Below are positions 49,454 through 59,670 of a stretch of 64,000 bases of DNA, in pieces. Where the stretch lies: assembly GCA_029974035.1 (NCBI GenBank), contig JARKQG010000073.1:21035-85034 (forward strand), written 5' to 3'. This DNA is from Eubacteriales bacterium (GTDB lineage Bacteria > Bacillota_A > Clostridia > Christensenellales > Aristaeellaceae). Each line of letters begins with the position of its first letter. The stretch's first letter is position 1. Under the pieces are notes generated by a model. That model was not told the origin of the DNA, searched no databases, and saw only the letters and a list, made by a program, of their open reading frames with translations. The translations under genes and the position numbers were made by a program.

Positions 49454-50067
49454 ATATCGCGCTGCCCAAGGGCCGGCTGGGCGATCAGGTGTACCGGCTC
49501 TTCTCCGGCATCGGCTACGAGTGCGCCGCCATCTACGAGGACAATCGCAGGCTGGTGTTTGAAAACCCCGAGCGGGGGGTGCGCTACCTTCTCGTCAAGC
49601 CCAGCGACGTGCCCATCTACGTGGAGCACGGCGCGGCGGACGTGGGCGTGGCGGGCCGGGACGTGCTGATGGAGGCCCAGCCCGACGTGTACGAGCTGAT
49701 GGACCTCAAGATCGGCAGATGCCGCCTGTGCGTGGCGGCGAAAAACGGCTACATCGAAAACCGGGACAGGGCGCTGCGGGTGGCCACCAAGTACCCCCGC
49801 GTCGCCCGCGACCACTACGCCTCCGTCAACCGGGAGATCGAGATCATCAAGCTCAACGGCTCCATCGAACTGGCGCCGATCCTGGGGCTGTCGGACGTGA
49901 TTCTGGACGTGGTAGAGTCCGGCAAGACCCTCGCGGAAAACGACCTGGGCGTGCTGGAGACGGTGCACCCGGTGACGGCGCGGCTGATCGCCAACCGCTC
50001 CAGCTACATGTTCAAGGAATCGTTGATCCGCGAAATGACCGGGAAGCTGCGGGAGGTGGTGGAATGA
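49447..50067 (+). CDS. hisG: ATP phosphoribosyltransferase catalytic subunit, short form
   Basis: 206 residues: only the two catalytic domains, lacking the C-terminal regulatory domain of long HisG, which fits the presence of HisZ. ALPKGRLGD at the start, GAADVGVAGRDVL and the PRPP loop ILDVVESGKTL are intact. Joins ATP and PRPP, the first step of histidine synthesis. Overlaps hisZ and, by the ATGA pattern, hisD. Confidence 0.96.
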   Translation: MLNIALPKGRLGDQVYRLFSGIGYECAAIYEDNRRLVFENPERGVRYLLVKPSDVPIYVEHGAADVGVAGRDVLMEAQPDVYELMDLKIGRCRLCVAAKNGYIENRDRALRVATKYPRVARDHYASVNREIEIIKLNGSIELAPILGLSDVILDVVESGKTLAENDLGVLETVHPVTARLIANRSSYMFKESLIREMTGKLREVVE

Positions 50068-51344
50068 TGGAGATTCTTCGCGCGTCGGACGTCGGGCCGG
50101 AAAAACTGCGCACCCGCCAGCAGGCGCTGGGGGAAGACGCCGACCGCGCCGCCGGGGCGATCATCGAGCGGGTGCGGGCCGAGGGCGACCGGGCGGTGCT
50201 CGCGCTGACGGAGCGGTTTGACGGCGCGAAGCTCAACGCCCTCGAGGTGGCCCCGGCGGAATTTGACGAGGCCGAGGCGGCCGTCGATCCGGCGCTGAAG
50301 GACCTTCTTTTCCGGGCGGCGGAAAACATCCGCGCCTTTCATAAAAACCAACTGCGGCAGGGCTTTCGGATGGAGGCGCCCGGCCGCGTGCTGGGGCAGC
50401 TAATCCGCCCCCTCGCCCGGGTTGGGCTGTACGTGCCGGGCGGCACCGCCAGCTATCCCTCCAGCGTGCTGATGAACGGCATTCCCCCAGCGCTGGCGGG
50501 CGTGGGCGAGCGGGTGATGGTCACGCCGCCGGGGCGGGACGGAAGGATTGCCCCCGCCATCCTGACCGCCGCGCGCATCGCGGGCGTGGACCGGGTGTTC
50601 AAGTGCGGCGGCGCCCAGGCGGTGGCGGCGCTGGCGCTGGGCACCGAATCGATCCCGAAGGTGGACAAGATCGTGGGCCCGGGCAATGCCTACGTGGCCG
50701 CCGCCAAGCGACGGGTGTACGGCCTGGTGGACATCGACATGATTGCCGGCCCCAGCGAGGTGCTGGTGATCGCCGATGACCCGGCGGACGCCGCCGCCAT
50801 CGCCTGCGACATGCTGGCCCAGGCGGAGCACGACGCTCTGGCCGCCGCCATTTTGATCACGCCTTCGGAGGCGCTGGCCACCGCCGTGCGCGACCATCTG
50901 GCGCTGGAGCTTGCCCGGATGCCCCGGGCGGACATCGCCCGAAAATCCATCGAGACCAACGGGCGCATCGTGCTGGTGGAGAGCCTGGCGGAGGCGGTGG
51001 CGCTTTCCAACGCCATCGCACCGGAGCACCTGGAGCTGTGCGTGGACGATCCCTTTCCCCTTCTGGAAAAGGTCGAAAACGCCGGCAGCGTGTTTCTGGG
51101 CCGAAGCGCACCGGAGGCGCTGGGCGACTACTGGGCCGGCCCCAACCACACGCTGCCCACCGGCGGCGCGGCGCGCTTTTCGTCGCCGCTGTCGGTGGAC
51201 GACTTCATCAAAAAGACCCAGTACATCTACTACGACCGCGCGGCGCTGGGCGGCGCAAAGGACGCGGTGATCCGCATGGCCGAGGCCGAGGGGCTGTACG
51301 CCCACGCGCGCTCGGTGGCCGTGCGGTTTGAGGAGGCGCCATGA
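50064..51344 (+). CDS. hisD: Histidinol dehydrogenase
   Basis: 426 residues from ATG 50064, which overlaps the hisG stop (ATG 50067 is equally possible). The family signature with [15 protein letters not shown] and the zinc-ligand regions AEHD and [14 protein letters not shown] are present. Oxidises histidinol to histidine in two NAD-dependent steps, the last of the pathway. Ends in an ATGA overlap with hisC. Confidence 0.96.
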   Translation: MMEILRASDVGPEKLRTRQQALGEDADRAAGAIIERVRAEGDRAVLALTERFDGAKLNALEVAPAEFDEAEAAVDPALKDLLFRAAENIRAFHKNQLRQGFRMEAPGRVLGQLIRPLARVGLYVPGGTASYPSSVLMNGIPPALAGVGERVMVTPPGRDGRIAPAILTAARIAGVDRVFKCGGAQAVAALALGTESIPKVDKIVGPGNAYVAAAKRRVYGLVDIDMIAGPSEVLVIADDPADAAAIACDMLAQAEHDALAAAILITPSEALATAVRDHLALELARMPRADIARKSIETNGRIVLVESLAEAVALSNAIAPEHLELCVDDPFPLLEKVENAGSVFLGRSAPEALGDYWAGPNHTLPTGGAARFSSPLSVDDFIKKTQYIYYDRAALGGAKDAVIRMAEAEGLYAHARSVAVRFEEAP

Positions 51345-52396
51345 GCCGCTTTTTAAGTCCCCGGCACCGGACGCTCACCGCCTATACGCCAGGCGAGCAG
51401 CCCCGGGAAAAGCTCATCAAGCTCAACACCAACGAAAGCCCTTACCCGCCGTCGCCGGCGGTCCTCCGGGCGCTGTCGCCGGAGGCGGTCGCCCGCCTCC
51501 GGCTCTACAGCGACATTCCGGCCCGGGACCTCTGCGCCGCCATCGGCGAGTTTTACGGCGTCGATCCCGCCTGGGTGCTCCCCGGCAACGGCTCCGACGA
51601 GATTCTGGCCTTCGCCTTTCAGGCCTTTGGCGAGGCGGGCGTATCCTTCCCGGACATCACCTACGGCTTCTATCCGGTGTGGGCGCAGCTCTATGGGCTG
51701 AGGACGGCCGTCCATCCCGTGGGGGCGGACTTTTCCATCGATCCGGACGACTACCGGGGCGGCGGGCTGATCGTCTTCGCCAATCCCAACGCGCCCACCG
51801 GCATCGCGCTGCCCCTGGAGAAGATCGAAGGACTCGTCCGCGCCAACCCGGATTCGGTGGTGCTGATCGACGAGGCCTACGTGGACTTTGGCGCGACCTC
51901 CGCCGTCCCGCTGGTTTCCAGGTATGAAAACCTGATGGTGGTGCAGACGTTTTCAAAGTCCCGGTCGCTGGCGGGCGCGCGCCTCGGCTTTGCGGCGGCG
52001 CAGCCGCCCCTTATCGCGGATTTGAACCGCATCCGCTGCGCTTTCAATCCCTACAACGTGGGCACCCCGGCCCAGTTGATGGGCGCGGCGGCGATGCGGG
52101 ACCGGGCGTACTTCGACAAGACCCGCACGGCCATCATGGAAACCCGGGAATGGACGCGCGCGGTGCTTGGCGCCCTGGGCTTTTCCGTGCTGCCGTCCAG
52201 CGCCAACTTCCTGTTGGCCCGCCTGGATGGCGCGGACGGCGAAGCGCTGCAAAGGGCACTTCGCGGGCGGGGCATCCTCGTCCGGCGGTTTGACCTGCCC
52301 CGCATCCGGAATGATTTGCGCATCTCCGTCGGCACGCCGGAGGACATGCGTGCACTGATCAACGCCCTTGAGGGCATATTGGAGGGATCCGCATGA
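51341..52396 (+). CDS. hisC: Histidinol-phosphate aminotransferase
   Basis: 351 residues, PLP fold type I. LNTNESPYPPSP at the N-terminus, GNGSDEIL, FANPNAPTG, and SKSRSLAGARLGF with the PLP Lys (about residue 206). Transfers an amino group from glutamate to imidazole-acetol phosphate. ATGA overlaps join it to hisD and hisB. Confidence 0.95.
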   Translation: MSRFLSPRHRTLTAYTPGEQPREKLIKLNTNESPYPPSPAVLRALSPEAVARLRLYSDIPARDLCAAIGEFYGVDPAWVLPGNGSDEILAFAFQAFGEAGVSFPDITYGFYPVWAQLYGLRTAVHPVGADFSIDPDDYRGGGLIVFANPNAPTGIALPLEKIEGLVRANPDSVVLIDEAYVDFGATSAVPLVSRYENLMVVQTFSKSRSLAGARLGFAAAQPPLIADLNRIRCAFNPYNVGTPAQLMGAAAMRDRAYFDKTRTAIMETREWTRAVLGALGFSVLPSSANFLLARLDGADGEALQRALRGRGILVRRFDLPRIRNDLRISVGTPEDMRALINALEGILEGSA

Positions 52397-52983
52397 GAGA
52401 GGCCCGCGTGGCCCGCAAGACAGCCGAAACCGACATTGAGATCCGGCTGAACCTGGACGGACTGGGCGCCTCCACCGTCGATACCGGCTGCGGCTTTCTG
52501 GACCACATGCTGACGCTCTTCGCGTTCCACGGGCGGTTTGACCTGACCGCCCGGTGCGCGGGCGACGCAAAGGTGGATTTCCACCACACCGTGGAGGATA
52601 CCGCCCTCTCGCTGGGCCGGGCGTTCTCCGACGCCCTGGGCGACCGCGCCGGCATCGCCCGCTACGGCAGCTTCCTTCTGCCGATGGACGAGGCGCTGGT
52701 AATGTGCGCCCTTGACATCAGCGGACGGGCGCACCTTTCGTATGATCTGGCGCCGCCAGCCCAGAAGATCGGCGAGTTTGACACCGAGCTGGGGCGCGAG
52801 TTCTTTCTGGGGTTTTGTCGGGAGCTGAAGCTGACGCTGCACCTTACGCAGCTCTCCGGCCTCAACAGCCACCACATCCTGGAGGCGGCCTTCAAGGGCT
52901 TTGGCCGCGCGATGCGGCAGGCGGTGGCCATCGACCCGGACGCCCGCGGCCGCGTGGCGTCCACGAAAGGCGTACTCCTATGA
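52393..52983 (+). CDS. hisB: Imidazoleglycerol-phosphate dehydratase
   Basis: 196 residues, the stand-alone dehydratase without the N-terminal phosphatase of enterobacterial HisB. Manganese-site motifs TGCGFLDHML, DFHHTVEDT, and the second-half LNSHHILEAAFKGFGRA are all present. No histidinol-phosphate phosphatase gene is in the operon, so HisK/HisN must be elsewhere. Overlaps hisC and hisH by 4 bases each. Confidence 0.96.
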   Translation: MREARVARKTAETDIEIRLNLDGLGASTVDTGCGFLDHMLTLFAFHGRFDLTARCAGDAKVDFHHTVEDTALSLGRAFSDALGDRAGIARYGSFLLPMDEALVMCALDISGRAHLSYDLAPPAQKIGEFDTELGREFFLGFCRELKLTLHLTQLSGLNSHHILEAAFKGFGRAMRQAVAIDPDARGRVASTKGVLL

Positions 52984-53594
52984 TCGCAATCATCGATTAC
53001 GGCGTGGGCAACCTGTACTCCCTCAGCCGCTCGCTGTCCTCCATCGGCCTTGAAAACGCCGTCACCCGGGACGAAAAGATCCTTGCCGCGGCGGAAAGGA
53101 TCATCCTGCCGGGGGTGGGCGCCTTTGGCGACGCTATGGAGAAGCTGGCAGACACGGGCCTCATCCCGTCGATAAAGGCGCGGGCGGCGGCGGGCGTGCC
53201 GCTGCTGGGCATATGCCTGGGGATGCAGCTTCTGTTTGAAAAGGGCTATGAGTACGGCGAGCACGACGGGCTGGGCCTTCTGCCCGGATCGGTCCGCCCG
53301 CTGGCAGACGATCTGCCCCCGGGGCTCAAGGTACCCCACATCGGCTGGAACGCCCTGGATATCCGCCGGGAGTGCCCCATCCTGAAGTACGTCCGCCAGG
53401 GCGACCATGTGTACTACGTCCACTCCTTCTACGCCAAAAACTGCGAGAACGAAACCGCCGCCACCAGCGAATACGGCGTCGCCGTCACCGGCGTGGTGCG
53501 GCGGGACAACGTGTTCGGCACCCAGTTCCACCCGGAAAAGAGCGGGCGCGTGGGCCTTTCCATTTTAAAGGCCTTCGGGGAGGTGGTCGCGTGA
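52980..53594 (+). CDS. hisH: Imidazole glycerol phosphate synthase, glutaminase subunit
   Basis: 204 residues from ATG 52980, overlapping the hisB stop. Class I glutamine amidotransferase: Cys79 in LLGICLGMQ, and the His and Glu of TQFHPEKSG. It feeds ammonia to HisF; the product pair is IGP and AICAR. Joined to hisA by a GTGA overlap. Confidence 0.96.
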   Translation: MIAIIDYGVGNLYSLSRSLSSIGLENAVTRDEKILAAAERIILPGVGAFGDAMEKLADTGLIPSIKARAAAGVPLLGICLGMQLLFEKGYEYGEHDGLGLLPGSVRPLADDLPPGLKVPHIGWNALDIRRECPILKYVRQGDHVYYVHSFYAKNCENETAATSEYGVAVTGVVRRDNVFGTQFHPEKSGRVGLSILKAFGEVVA

Positions 53595-54316
53595 TCCTCT
53601 TTCCCGCCATCGACCTTCGGGGCGGCCGCGTGGTGCGGCTGACGGAGGGCGATTACGATCGCATGACTGTCTACGGGGACGACCCGGTGGCGGCGGCCGC
53701 AGGCTTTCAGGCCGCCGGGGCCACCCATCTGCACGTGGTGGACCTGGACGGCGCGAAGGACGGCGCCCAGAGGAACCTGCCGGTCATCGCGGCCATCGTG
53801 CGGGAAACCGGCCTGTTTGTCGAGGTGGGCGGCGGCGCGCGGGATGCGTTGAGCGTGCAGCGCTATCTGGATGCGGGCGCTTCCCGCGTGATCCTGGGCA
53901 CGGTGGCAGTGGAACAGCCCGCCCTCATGGAGCGCCTCGCGGAGAAGTACCCCGGAAAGATTGCCGCGGGCGTGGACGCGCGGGGCGGCTATGTGGCCAT
54001 TCACGGCTGGCGGACGCAAACGGATATCCCCGCGCTGGGCTTTTTGAAGGGCCTGCCCGCCCGGGGCGTCCATACCGCAATCTATACCGATATCGGAACC
54101 GACGGCATGCTCTCGGGCACCAACCTCGCCGCCTTCCGGGACGCGGCGCAAATTGACGGCCTCGACGTGGTGGCCTCCGGCGGCATCACCTACGAGGACG
54201 AACTGATCAGGCTGCGTGAGATGGGCGTCTATGGCGCGATCGTCGGCAAGGCGCTCTACGCCGGCAGGCTGGATCTCGCCCGGGCGCTCGCGCTCGCCGA
54301 GGAGGGACACGCATGA
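53591..54316 (+). CDS. hisA: ProFAR isomerase
   Basis: 241 residues, TIM barrel, GTG start at 53591 giving V-I-L-F-P-A-I-D-L-R-G-G. Asp in AIDLRGG and the phosphate-binding VEVGGGAR and IYTDIGTDGML motifs are intact. Opens the ring of the aminoaldose intermediate. A dual HisA/TrpF (PriA) role cannot be excluded from sequence alone. ATGA overlap with hisF. Confidence 0.95.
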   Translation: MILFPAIDLRGGRVVRLTEGDYDRMTVYGDDPVAAAAGFQAAGATHLHVVDLDGAKDGAQRNLPVIAAIVRETGLFVEVGGGARDALSVQRYLDAGASRVILGTVAVEQPALMERLAEKYPGKIAAGVDARGGYVAIHGWRTQTDIPALGFLKGLPARGVHTAIYTDIGTDGMLSGTNLAAFRDAAQIDGLDVVASGGITYEDELIRLREMGVYGAIVGKALYAGRLDLARALALAEEGHA

Positions 54317-55083
54317 TCACCAAGCGCATCATCCCCTGTCTGGACGTCCGGAACGGCCGGGTGGTCAAGGGCACCAACTTTGAATCCATCCGGGACGTGG
54401 CCGACCCCGTGGAGATGGCCGCCTTCTACAACGAAAGCGGCGCGGACGAGCTGGTGTTCTACGACATCACCGCCTCCTGCGAGGGCCGAAGCCTCTTTGC
54501 CGACATCCTCGCCCGCACCGCCGCGGAGGTGTTCATCCCGCTGACGGTGGGCGGCGGCATCCAGGATCTTGACGACTTTGACCGGGTGCTGAAGGCCGGG
54601 GCGGACAAGGTGTCCGTCAACACCGGCGCGATCCGCGACCCTTCGCTGATCCGCCGCGCCGCCAAGCGCTACGGAGACCAGTGCGTGGTGCTCTCCATGG
54701 ACGTCAAGCGGGCGGACGGCGGCTTTCGCGTGTTTGCCAAGGGCGGGCGGGAGGACACCGGCATCGACGCCCTCCGCTGGGCGCGGGACGGCCAAGACCG
54801 CGGCGCGGGCGAACTGGTGGTGAACTCCATCGATGCCGACGGCGTCAAGGGCGGCTTTGACATCGAAATGCTGGAGGCCATCGCCTCCGTCACCCGGATC
54901 CCGCTGATCGCCTCCGGGGGCGCGGGCGGCATCAGACACTTCATCGATCTTTTCAAAACCTGTCCCCGGGTGGACGCGGGGCTGGCGGCGTCCATCTTCC
55001 ACCGCAAGGAGGTGTCCATTGAGGACCTGAAGGCCGCGATGGCCGAAAACGGAATTCCCGCGAGGAGGCTGAACCATGTTTGA
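54313..55083 (+). CDS. hisF: Imidazole glycerol phosphate synthase, cyclase subunit
   Basis: 256 residues, TIM barrel. Catalytic Asp in IIPCLDVRNGRVVKG and in the later NSIDADG, phosphate motifs LTVGGGI and IASGGAGG. Works with HisH; the by-product AICAR is used by the transformylase and cyclohydrolase of the neighbouring pur operon. Overlaps hisI by 8 bases. Confidence 0.97.
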   Translation: MITKRIIPCLDVRNGRVVKGTNFESIRDVADPVEMAAFYNESGADELVFYDITASCEGRSLFADILARTAAEVFIPLTVGGGIQDLDDFDRVLKAGADKVSVNTGAIRDPSLIRRAAKRYGDQCVVLSMDVKRADGGFRVFAKGGREDTGIDALRWARDGQDRGAGELVVNSIDADGVKGGFDIEMLEAIASVTRIPLIASGGAGGIRHFIDLFKTCPRVDAGLAASIFHRKEVSIEDLKAAMAENGIPARRLNHV

Positions 55084-55711
55084 AAACCTGAAGTTTGACG
55101 AAAACGGCCTGATCCCCGCCATCGTGACGGACCGGTGGAGCAAGGAAGTGCTCACGCTGGCCTACATGAACCGGGAGAGCCTGGAGATCTCCGTCCGCGA
55201 GGGCCGCACCTGCTTTTTCAGCCGTTCACGGCAGGCGCTGTGGCGCAAGGGCGAGACCAGCGGCAACGTGCAGCGCATCGCCTCGATCCGCGCCGACTGC
55301 GACGGCGACGCCCTCCTGGTGGAGGTGGACCGGGACGGCCCCGCCTGTCACACCGGCGCGGATTCCTGCTTTTTCAACTCCGTCCGCGAGGTGGAGGCGC
55401 CCTTTTCGCTGACCGCGCTGTACCGCCTGATCGAGGGCCGCAAAGCGGAGCCCCAGAGCGGCTCCTACACCAGCTACCTCTTTGATAAGGGGCTGGACAA
55501 GATCCTGAAAAAGGTCGGCGAGGAGTGCGCCGAGGTGCTCATCGCCGCCAAGGGCGGCGACGCGGCGGAGACCGTCTTTGAAATCAGCGACCTGGCGTAC
55601 CATCTCCTGGTGCTGATGGCGGAGATGGACATCGCCCCGAAGGACATTCTCCGGCAATTGGCGGCCCGCCACGTGGTGGATAAGAAAGTCAAACAGGAAA
55701 AGATGCAGTAG
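55076..55711 (+). CDS. hisI: Bifunctional PRA-CH / PRA-PH (HisIE)
   Basis: 211 residues. PR-AMP cyclohydrolase domain (about 1-110) with the zinc cysteine regions CDGDALLV and CHTGADSCFF, then PR-ATP pyrophosphohydrolase domain (about 118-205) with the EECAEVLIAAKGGD helix. Performs steps two and three of histidine synthesis. Last his gene, followed by a small stem-loop. Confidence 0.96.
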   Translation: MFENLKFDENGLIPAIVTDRWSKEVLTLAYMNRESLEISVREGRTCFFSRSRQALWRKGETSGNVQRIASIRADCDGDALLVEVDRDGPACHTGADSCFFNSVREVEAPFSLTALYRLIEGRKAEPQSGSYTSYLFDKGLDKILKKVGEECAEVLIAAKGGDAAETVFEISDLAYHLLVLMAEMDIAPKDILRQLAARHVVDKKVKQEKMQ

Positions 55712-55716
55712 GTCCG

Positions 55717-55742
55717 ATCCGCCGGTTTTCCGGCGGATTTGC
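55717..55742 (+). terminator. Probable terminator of the his operon
   Basis: ATCCGCCGG and its complement form a 9-base stem with a TTTT loop, followed by only three T, so read-through towards the pur genes is possible. Confidence 0.55.
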
Positions 55743-55923
55743 ATATTCCGGAAAGCTTTAATCCGCGCGGGGGCATTTCCCGGTCTCCGGCGTGGGTTTT
55801 TATATCGTCATTTTTCGTCCGGTGCAGGATTTTGTGTTTTTACATGCATTTTCTCCAGCCCGCCTGTAAGCGCCGCGCCGGATTGGTTTCCGATTCCATT
55901 ACAAACGTTTAACAGGCTGTGTT

Positions 55924-55952
55924 TTGCAATCGTTCGCATAAAGTCGTATAAT
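55924..55952 (+). promoter_or_regulatory. pur operon promoter with GTTCG boxes
   Basis: TTGCAA (55924-55929) and TATAAT (55947-55952) are 17 bases apart. GTTCG (complement CGAAC, the PurBox core) occurs in the spacer at 55932-55936 and again at 55974-55978, 42 bases apart in the same orientation. PurR control is plausible because purR is in this window; B. subtilis boxes are closer together and inverted, so this is inference. The rest of the 285-base gap after hisI is AT-richer and holds no gene or purine riboswitch that I recognise. Confidence 0.6.
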
Positions 55953-55996
55953 ATATCGTATTCCAATTATAATGTTCGTGTTTTGAGGTGCCAGCG

Positions 55997-56503
55997 ATGA
56001 AGAAGGTAGCCATCATCATGGGCAGCGACAGCGACCTTGCGGTCATGCAGGGCGCGGCGGACGCGCTCGCCCGCCTGGAGATTCCCTTTGAGGTCCGGGT
56101 CCTGTCGGCCCACAGAACGCCCGCGCTCGCGCAGCAATTTGCCTGCGAAGCGCGGGCGAACGGTTTTGGGGCGCTGATCGCCGCGGCGGGCAAGGCGGCC
56201 CACCTGGCCGGCGCGATCGCCGCCAACACCACGCTCCCGGTGATCGGGGTGCCCATCAGCGCGTCGCTGGCGGGGCTGGACGCGCTTTTGTCCACGGCGC
56301 AGATGCCGCCGGGAATTCCGGTGGCGGCGGTGGCCATCGACGGCGCCCGCAACGCGGCGCTGCTGGCGGCCCAAATCCTCGCGGTATCGGACCCGGCCCT
56401 GGCGGAAAAGCTGGAAAAAGAGCGCGCCGCCATGGCCCGGAAGGTCATGGAAAAGGACGCGGCGATTCAAAAGCAGTATGGCGGAGGGAATCAAAATGGC
56501 TGA
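55997..56503 (+). CDS. purE: N5-carboxyaminoimidazole ribonucleotide mutase / AIR carboxylase
   Basis: 168 residues. [10 protein letters not shown] at the start and the LSAHRTP active-site His segment are the PurE signature; [23 protein letters not shown] follows. No purK lies beside it, so either purK is elsewhere or the enzyme works as a direct AIR carboxylase. First gene of purECFMN-O-H-D-L; ATG 55997 follows GAGGTG. Overlaps purC by 8 bases. Confidence 0.95.
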   Translation: MKKVAIIMGSDSDLAVMQGAADALARLEIPFEVRVLSAHRTPALAQQFACEARANGFGALIAAAGKAAHLAGAIAANTTLPVIGVPISASLAGLDALLSTAQMPPGIPVAAVAIDGARNAALLAAQILAVSDPALAEKLEKERAAMARKVMEKDAAIQKQYGGGNQNG

Positions 56504-57209
56504 GAAACTTGAGCAGCTCTACGAAGGCAAGGCCAAAAAGGTGTACGCAACCGACGACCCGGCGCTTTGCATCGTCTCCTACAAGGACGACGCCACCGCC
56601 TTCAACGGCCTGAAAAAGGGCACCATTCAGGGCAAGGGCGCCATCAACAACCGGGTGTCCAACCACCTGATGCGGCTGCTCGAAAAAAAGGGCGTGCCCA
56701 CCCATCTGGTGAAGGAGCTTTCCGACCGGGAAACCCTGGTCAAAAAGGTTTCGATCATTCCGCTGGAGGTCATCGTGCGCAACATCGCGGCGGGATCGCT
56801 GGCCAAGCGCCTGGGCCTTGAGGAGGGCGTGAAGCTGAAGCGCACGGTGCTGGAGTTCTGCTACAAGGACGACGAGCTGGGCGATCCGCTGGTCAACGAA
56901 TACCACATCCTCGCGCTGGACCTGGCCACCGAGGACGAGCTCAAAATGATCAGCGACTACGCGCTGGCGGTGGACAGAATCCTCGCGGAATACCTGAAGG
57001 ACGCGGGCATCGAGCTGATTGACTTCAAGCTGGAGTTTGGCAAGACGGCGGACGGCACCCTCGTGCTGGCCGACGAGATTTCGCCGGATACCTGTCGCTT
57101 CTGGGACAGCCGCACCCAGGAAAAGCTGGACAAGGACCGCTTCCGCCGCGATTTGGGCGGCGTCGAGGACGCTTACCGCGAGATTTTAAAGCGCCTTCTG
57201 GGAGAATAG
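56496..57209 (+). CDS. purC: SAICAR synthase
   Basis: 237 residues. The start at 56496 ([17 protein letters not shown]) follows GGAGGG by 7 bases. The motifs [30 protein letters not shown] and [13 protein letters not shown] are diagnostic. Adds aspartate to CAIR with ATP. Overlaps purE at its start and is 2 bases from purF. Confidence 0.97.
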   Translation: MAEKLEQLYEGKAKKVYATDDPALCIVSYKDDATAFNGLKKGTIQGKGAINNRVSNHLMRLLEKKGVPTHLVKELSDRETLVKKVSIIPLEVIVRNIAAGSLAKRLGLEEGVKLKRTVLEFCYKDDELGDPLVNEYHILALDLATEDELKMISDYALAVDRILAEYLKDAGIELIDFKLEFGKTADGTLVLADEISPDTCRFWDSRTQEKLDKDRFRRDLGGVEDAYREILKRLLGE

Positions 57210-57211
57210 TT

Positions 57212-58639
57212 ATGGCCAAGATTCACGACGAATGCGGCGTGTTCGGCATGTACAGTCCGGACGGCCGCGACGTGGTTTCGGCGTCCTACTACGCGCTCTT
57301 CGCGCTGCAGCACCGGGGGCAGGAGAGCTGCGGCATCGCGCTTGGGGATCGCGGCGTGATCACCTGCCACAAGGACGCGGGGCTGGTCAGCGAGGTCATG
57401 ACCGAGTCCGCCCTCCGGGCCATGGGCCCCGGCAACATGATCATCGGCCACGTGCGCTACGCCACCATGGGCGCGGAACCCCGCAAAAACGCGCAGCCGC
57501 TGGTGGTCAACCACGTCAAGGGGCAGATGGCGCTGGCCCACAACGGCGCGCTGTCCAACGCCTCCGAGCTCCGGGAGGCGCTGGAGATGCGCGGCTCCAT
57601 CTTCCACACCTCCTCCGATACCGAGGTGATTTCCTACGTGATCACCCAGGAGCGCCTGAAGACCGCTTCCATCGAGGAGGCGGTGTCCGCCGCGATGAAC
57701 CGGCTGGAGGGCGCCTATTCCCTGACGATCATGTCCCCCACCAAGCTGATCGCGGTGCGCGACCCCCACGGCTTCAGGCCGCTGTGCATCGGAAAGCTGG
57801 GCGAGAGCACGGTGTTTGCGTCGGAGAGCTGCGCCCTCGACGCCATCGGCGCCCGCTTTTTGCGGGATGTGGCCCCGGGTGAAATCGTGGTGGTGGACAA
57901 ATCCGGCATGCGCTCGCTGCCCGATCGGATGAACGCCGCCCCCAAGACCACCTGCGTCTTTGAGTACATCTACTTTGCCCGGCCGGACTCGGTGATCGAC
58001 GGCTCCAGCGTACACACGGCGCGGCTTCGCGCGGGTGCGTTCCTCGCGCTGGAGCACCCGGTGCAGGCCGACGTGGTGGTGGGCGTGCCGGACAGCGGCA
58101 TTGACGCGGCGGTGGGCTACGCCCGCCAGTCGGGCATCCCCTATGGCATCGGCTTCATCAAGAACAAGTACATCGCGCGCACCTTCATTCAGCCTTCCCA
58201 GGTCGACCGGGAGAACAAGGTGCGCATCAAGCTGAACCCGGTGGCCGCCACCGTGGCGGGCAAGCGCGTGGTGCTGATCGACGACTCCATCGTCCGCGGC
58301 ACCACCAGCGCGCGGATCGTGAACCTTCTGCGCGACGCGGGCGCGAAGGAGATCCACATGCGCGTGTCGGCGCCGCCCTTTCTGCATCCCTGCTACTTCG
58401 GCACCGACATCGACTCCCGCGACAAACTCATCGCCTGCCATCACTCGGTGGAGGAGATCCGTCAGATCATCGGCGCGGACTCGCTGGGCTACCTCTCCGT
58501 GGGCAGCGTACCCATGCTGGCGGACAACACCCGGGGCTTTTGCACCGCCTGTTTTACCGGCGAATACCCCTGCACGCCGCCGGCAAAACCGTCCAAGTCC
58601 AAATTTGAATCAAAGCTTCCGGAGGATTTGCCGGTATGA
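57212..58639 (+). CDS. purF: Amidophosphoribosyltransferase
   Basis: 475 residues. A 7-residue propeptide MAKIHDE precedes the nucleophile Cys8 (ECGVFG), so processing is required, as in B. subtilis. Glutaminase domain to about 235, then the PRTase with PRPP loop [14 protein letters not shown]. The C-terminal [10 protein letters not shown] holds cysteines of the 4Fe-4S-bearing type, a sign of an oxygen-labile enzyme. First committed step of purine synthesis. Overlaps purM by 4 bases. Confidence 0.97.
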   Translation: MAKIHDECGVFGMYSPDGRDVVSASYYALFALQHRGQESCGIALGDRGVITCHKDAGLVSEVMTESALRAMGPGNMIIGHVRYATMGAEPRKNAQPLVVNHVKGQMALAHNGALSNASELREALEMRGSIFHTSSDTEVISYVITQERLKTASIEEAVSAAMNRLEGAYSLTIMSPTKLIAVRDPHGFRPLCIGKLGESTVFASESCALDAIGARFLRDVAPGEIVVVDKSGMRSLPDRMNAAPKTTCVFEYIYFARPDSVIDGSSVHTARLRAGAFLALEHPVQADVVVGVPDSGIDAAVGYARQSGIPYGIGFIKNKYIARTFIQPSQVDRENKVRIKLNPVAATVAGKRVVLIDDSIVRGTTSARIVNLLRDAGAKEIHMRVSAPPFLHPCYFGTDIDSRDKLIACHHSVEEIRQIIGADSLGYLSVGSVPMLADNTRGFCTACFTGEYPCTPPAKPSKSKFESKLPEDLPV

Positions 58640-59670
58640 TCAGCCAGAGTGACAGCTACAAGGCGGCGGGCGTGGACATCACCGCCGGATACCGCGCGGT
58701 GGATCTGATGAAGCACCACATCGCGCGCACGGTCATCCCGGGGTGCGCCAGCGGCATCGGCGGTTTCGGCGGCCTTTTTGAACTGGACCTGACGGGCATT
58801 TCGCGGCCGGTGCTGGTCAGCGGCACCGACGGCGTGGGCACGAAGCTCAAGATCGCGTTTCTGATGGACCGTCACGATACCGTGGGCATCGACTGCGTGG
58901 CCATGTGCGTCAACGACGTCGTCTGCTGCGGCGCAAAACCGCTGATCTTTCTGGATTACATCGCCTGCGGCAAGAACGTACCGGAAAAAATCGCCGCCAT
59001 CGTCTCCGGCGTGGCGGAGGGCTGCGTGCAGGCGGGCTGCGCGCTGGTGGGCGGCGAGACCGCCGAGATGCCCGGCTTCTACCCCGAGGACGAATATGAT
59101 CTTGCGGGCTTTTCCGTGGGCGTGGTGGACCGGGCGAAGATCTTCGACAAAACCCGAATCCGTCCCGGCGACGCGCTGATCGCGCTGCCCTCCTCCGGCG
59201 TCCACTCCAACGGCTTCTCGTTGGTGCGCAAGGCGCTGAACGTGGAGGCCGGCGCCCTTTCCCGATACTATGACGAGCTGGGCACCACGCTGGGCGAAGC
59301 GCTTTTGATCCCCACCCGCATCTATGTCAAGCCCCTTCTGGCGCTTGCGGAGGCGGTGCCCGTCAAGTCCGTGGCCCACATCACCGGCGGCGGGTTCTTC
59401 GAAAACATCCCCCGCGCGCTGCCGGAGGGGATGACCGCCGTCATTGACCGGGCCGCCGTCCGCCCCCAGGCCGTCTTTGACATCATCCGCCGCGCCGGGG
59501 ACATTCCGGAGCGGGACATGTTCAACACCTTCAACATGGGTGTGGGCATGGCGGTGGTGGTCGCAAAGGCGGACGCGGGCCGCGCGCTCTCCATCCTCCG
59601 GGAAGCCGGCGAGGCCGCCTTCGCGCTGGGCGAGGTCGCCCCGGGCGACGAAGGCGTGGTCCTGCGGTGA
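58636..59670 (+). CDS. purM: Phosphoribosylformylglycinamidine cyclo-ligase (AIR synthetase)
   Basis: 344 residues of the PurM/PurL ATPase fold. [13 protein letters not shown] and [14 protein letters not shown] are the ATP- and substrate-binding motifs, and [13 protein letters not shown] is intact in the C-terminal half. Closes the imidazole ring. ATGA overlap with purF and GTGA overlap with purN. Confidence 0.97.
   Translation: MISQSDSYKAAGVDITAGYRAVDLMKHHIARTVIPGCASGIGGFGGLFELDLTGISRPVLVSGTDGVGTKLKIAFLMDRHDTVGIDCVAMCVNDVVCCGAKPLIFLDYIACGKNVPEKIAAIVSGVAEGCVQAGCALVGGETAEMPGFYPEDEYDLAGFSVGVVDRAKIFDKTRIRPGDALIALPSSGVHSNGFSLVRKALNVEAGALSRYYDELGTTLGEALLIPTRIYVKPLLALAEAVPVKSVAHITGGGFFENIPRALPEGMTAVIDRAAVRPQAVFDIIRRAGDIPERDMFNTFNMGVGMAVVVAKADAGRALSILREAGEAAFALGEVAPGDEGVVLR

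Noticed and set aside
55712..55996. Purine or PRPP riboswitch before purE
   Set aside because: No conserved core or expression-platform terminator is visible between the promoter and purE; only about 40 bases of leader remain.
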